The notes under the pieces were generated by a model. That model was not told the DNA's origin, made no database searches, and saw only the letters and a list, made by a program, of their open reading frames with translations. A stretch of 55,106 nucleotides of DNA from Kiritimatiellota bacterium (GTDB lineage: Bacteria > Verrucomicrobiota > Kiritimatiellia > Kiritimatiellales > Tichowtungiaceae), in the NCBI GenBank assembly GCA_014381785.1, contig JACNKZ010000029.1, forward strand, positions 1 to 55,106. The letters are read 5' to 3'. The first letter of the stretch is position 1. Each line of letters opens with the position of its first letter. This document shows, piece by piece, positions 53,238 through 55,106 of the stretch. A program made the translations under genes and the position numbers.

Positions 53238-53597
53238 ATGGCTATTTCTCGTGCAATAGAAACGGTTCGTGAGCTGGTTCCTGATCTGGACGGACGGATC
53301 AGTCAGTTTGAAGTTGAGACGTTTGAGATGGATGACGAACTGATCAGCGCTTTTTGTGAAGAACTTGAACGGCTAGGCGCTGATTTGCACGCCGGAGCTG
53401 AAGAACCAGATGGCGAAAAAATTCGCATAGCGGCGCATTCCATTAAAGGGATGGGCGGCACCATGGGCCTGCCTGAAATTTCAGTGCTGGCTCAGGAAAT
53501 TGAACTGACCCTTCGCGCCGATGAGATGGATCGTTGTAAGAGCCTGTGCATGGCGCTGGTTAGATGGTCCCAGGATTTTGTAGCCGGTAATCAATGA
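53238..53597 (+). CDS. HPt (histidine phosphotransfer) domain protein
   Basis: 119 residues, a single HPt four-helix bundle. The phosphorylatable His is in RIAAHSIKGMGGTMGLPEIS; the flanking helices are acidic (FEMDDELISAFCEELERLG). ATG 53238 was chosen over GTG 53226 because AAGGGTGG lies at a better distance. The stop overlaps the next start by four bases (ATGA), so it works with the REC-PP2C protein and could pass phosphate to that receiver domain. The sensor kinase is not in the window. Confidence 0.9.
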   Translation: MAISRAIETVRELVPDLDGRISQFEVETFEMDDELISAFCEELERLGADLHAGAEEPDGEKIRIAAHSIKGMGGTMGLPEISVLAQEIELTLRADEMDRCKSLCMALVRWSQDFVAGNQ

Positions 53598-55106
53598 GCT
53601 TTTTTTCGGCAGATCTGACGGGAAAAGACAGCACTCAGGACGCCTCCAGACCTAATTTGGGTGGAACGATTCTGGTTGTTGACGATGAACTGCCGAATCG
53701 GCTCTATCTGAAAAAACTTCTTTCCCTGTATGGCTGTGAGGTATTGCAGGCTCCTGACGGACCCACTGCGCTTGAGCTCGTTCATACACAGCGCCCGGAT
53801 CTGGTTCTTGCGGATGTGGTGATGCCGGACATGGATGGGTTTGAATTGTGCGGCGCCATTAAGGAGTTGGCGACCATCAGCGACATCCCCGTTATTATGG
53901 TGACGGCGAAAGGGCATATCGATGACCTGAAAAGGGGATTTGATCTCGGAGCGATGGATTATATTCGCAAGCCGTTTGATGCCCGTGAGCTGGTTCTGCG
54001 GGTCGGGAATGCGCTGGCTCTGAAGCGGAGTCAGGAGGCGCTGGCCCGCTGGAAACGCCGGATGTCGCATGAGCTTGAACTGGCCGGAACCATTCAGCAG
54101 TCGATGTTCTCCGATACCCCCTATTTTTGCAGCGCGTTTGAAGTTCGGATCAAATATCTCGCGTCGATGGATGTGGGCGGCGATGCCTATGATGTGATCG
54201 CGCTGCCGGACGGCCGGTGCTGCGTCTATCTGGCGGATGTGTCGGGGCACGGTGTGGCCCCCGCGATGATCTCCTCCATGCTCAAGGCCACCGCGACCGA
54301 ACTGATTTGTTCTCTCTATGAGCGCGGCCCGGCCCATATCTGCAACGAGCTTCATGTGCGCCTGTGTTCCGCGTTGAACAATCCCTCGTACTACGCCACA
54401 CTGTTTATGGCCCTTTACGAGCCGGAGAAGAACCGCTGGGTCTGTATGAACTGTGGCCATCCCAATCCGATTATGGTGTGTAATGGAGAACCGGTTGCGT
54501 TTCCGGAGGGCGGCGGCGGAATCCCGGTCGGCATGCAGCTCGGCCCGCCCCGCCCCTATGAAGAGGCGGATCAAACCATTTTGGAATGCAGCGCCAACCT
54601 TCAGATTTTGCTGTATACCGACGGGTTGAGTGAGGCCAGACATTTTGAAACTGGCGAGGAATGCGGCGACGAGGCCCTGCAACGGTTCTTTGTCGGTGTG
54701 GCTTCCGATCCAACCGCCGTCGAAAAGCCCAATGTGCTGCTTGATCTGATTGGAAAGGAAAACTATGCGATCGGCAGCGATGACTGCACCGCGATGGTTA
54801 TTCGTATGACCAACCCGGCGCAGATCCTCCAGGAAGAATATATTATGATCGATATGGATGCGGTTTCCGAAAGCTGCGAGCAGATGGAACGGTTGGTCAT
54901 GGAACATGTGGATGAAGATGTTGCGGCCCGCGTCCGGCTGGTGGCAATGGAGCACGCCATGAATGTGGTGGAGCACAGCGGTCTGGATGCAGATAATGCC
55001 ATCTGGTCGCAGCTGTTGATCGATGAACACAGCTGCCGGCTGATTTTCTCCGATGGGGGTCGCGAATGGAATATCTCGTCGGCCAGCGCAACGGAATTTG
55101 ACGCCG
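53594..55106 (+). CDS. REC-PP2C-HATPase regulator (RsbU-type), runs off the window
   Basis: 504 codons are open to the window end. Residues 30-150 are a receiver domain: VVDDELPN (acidic pair), ADVVMPDMDG (phospho-Asp), IMVTAKG and DYIRKPFD (Thr/Lys switch). A linker coiled coil (KRSQEALARWKRRMSHELEL) follows. Residues about 190-410 are a SpoIIE/PP2C phosphatase: ASMDVGGDAYDV, YLADVSGHGVAPAM, LYTDGLSEA and GSDDCTAMVI (metal Asp residues). From about 425 an HATPase anti-sigma-kinase-like domain begins (RLVAMEHAMNVVEHSG). Such proteins dephosphorylate anti-sigma antagonists to control stress or biofilm responses. It overlaps the HPt gene by four bases. Confidence 0.9.
   Translation, partial: MSFFSADLTGKDSTQDASRPNLGGTILVVDDELPNRLYLKKLLSLYGCEVLQAPDGPTALELVHTQRPDLVLADVVMPDMDGFELCGAIKELATISDIPVIMVTAKGHIDDLKRGFDLGAMDYIRKPFDARELVLRVGNALALKRSQEALARWKRRMSHELELAGTIQQSMFSDTPYFCSAFEVRIKYLASMDVGGDAYDVIALPDGRCCVYLADVSGHGVAPAMISSMLKATATELICSLYERGPAHICNELHVRLCSALNNPSYYATLFMALYEPEKNRWVCMNCGHPNPIMVCNGEPVAFPEGGGGIPVGMQLGPPRPYEEADQTILECSANLQILLYTDGLSEARHFETGEECGDEALQRFFVGVASDPTAVEKPNVLLDLIGKENYAIGSDDCTAMVIRMTNPAQILQEEYIMIDMDAVSESCEQMERLVMEHVDEDVAARVRLVAMEHAMNVVEHSGLDADNAIWSQLLIDEHSCRLIFSDGGREWNISSASATEFDA

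Noticed and set aside
53591-55030. 479-codon minus-strand open frame at the window end
   Set aside because: The plus strand encodes REC and PP2C motifs throughout; the minus-strand product has no recognisable motif.

Overview
This window is a 55 kb piece of a bacterial chromosome. I think it most likely comes from the Kiritimatiellota or a neighbouring Verrucomicrobiota lineage. That placement is inference, based on three things: the metabolic gene mix (pyruvate:ferredoxin oxidoreductase, Pta-AckA, NifU/NifS, rubredoxin); many short orphan RHS-core proteins; and intergenic spaces packed with short palindromic repeats. No rRNA is present to confirm it. Most genes are housekeeping genes with good Shine-Dalgarno sites and frequent 1-4 base stop/start overlaps.

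Layout. 1-765: end of the ribosomal protein operon (rpoA C-terminus, rplQ, terminator). 804-3672: pta-ackA acetate pathway and an oligoribonuclease. 3987-5302: thyA-folA. 5515-6738: an aldolase-family gene preceded by an in-frame integrase fragment. 6761-6847: tRNA-Leu(CAA). 6852-10275 (minus): pyrG with a repeat-rich zinc-ribbon protein, a DHODH-like protein, and a rubredoxin encoded by a very short gene. 10691-16129 (minus): nifJ, then a methyltransferase-SDR pair. 16431-19635 (minus): nadK-lgt-pyrC. 19800-24142: a flippase broken by one stop codon, hisF, and a small outer-membrane barrel. 24143-25237: rdgC-like.

25813-28173 (minus) is an AT-richer three-gene cassette: a transglutaminase-like exported protein, a secreted mini-RHS protein with a phospholipase C/P1-nuclease-like tail, and a lipoprotein. 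28533-33716 returns to core genes (nadA, nifU-nifS-purC, xerD). Then come katG (minus), a SHOCT lipoprotein (minus), rnc, a rhomboid protease (minus), an L,D-transpeptidase, accA and folB (minus).

41579-47300 is an accessory island bounded on both sides by the same end sequence of a REP-associated transposase. It holds a truncated DNA-binding protein, a tyrosine recombinase translationally coupled to hicB-hicA, an RHS tip with a zincin-like tail plus a lipoprotein, a perfect 445-base tandem duplication of an RHS core fragment, and an intact Y1 transposase with 26-base inverted ends. 47362-48954 contains a second accessory event: a nucleotidyltransferase/small-protein pair lies between an intact FolM-like SDR gene and a copy of that gene's 5' end. 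49075-53106 (minus) is an (alpha/alpha)6-barrel/TPR membrane protein, an HMA-like lipoprotein and pepA. 53238-55106 is an HPt protein coupled to a REC-PP2C-HATPase regulator that runs off the window.

The most unusual window-wide signal is a 17-base palindrome (TTTCCAA-N3-TTGGAAA and variants). It occurs more than twenty times, both between genes and inside at least seven coding regions, where it is translated as FQxLEK or SNxWK. At least six further families of intergenic inverted or pseudo-tandem repeats are present.
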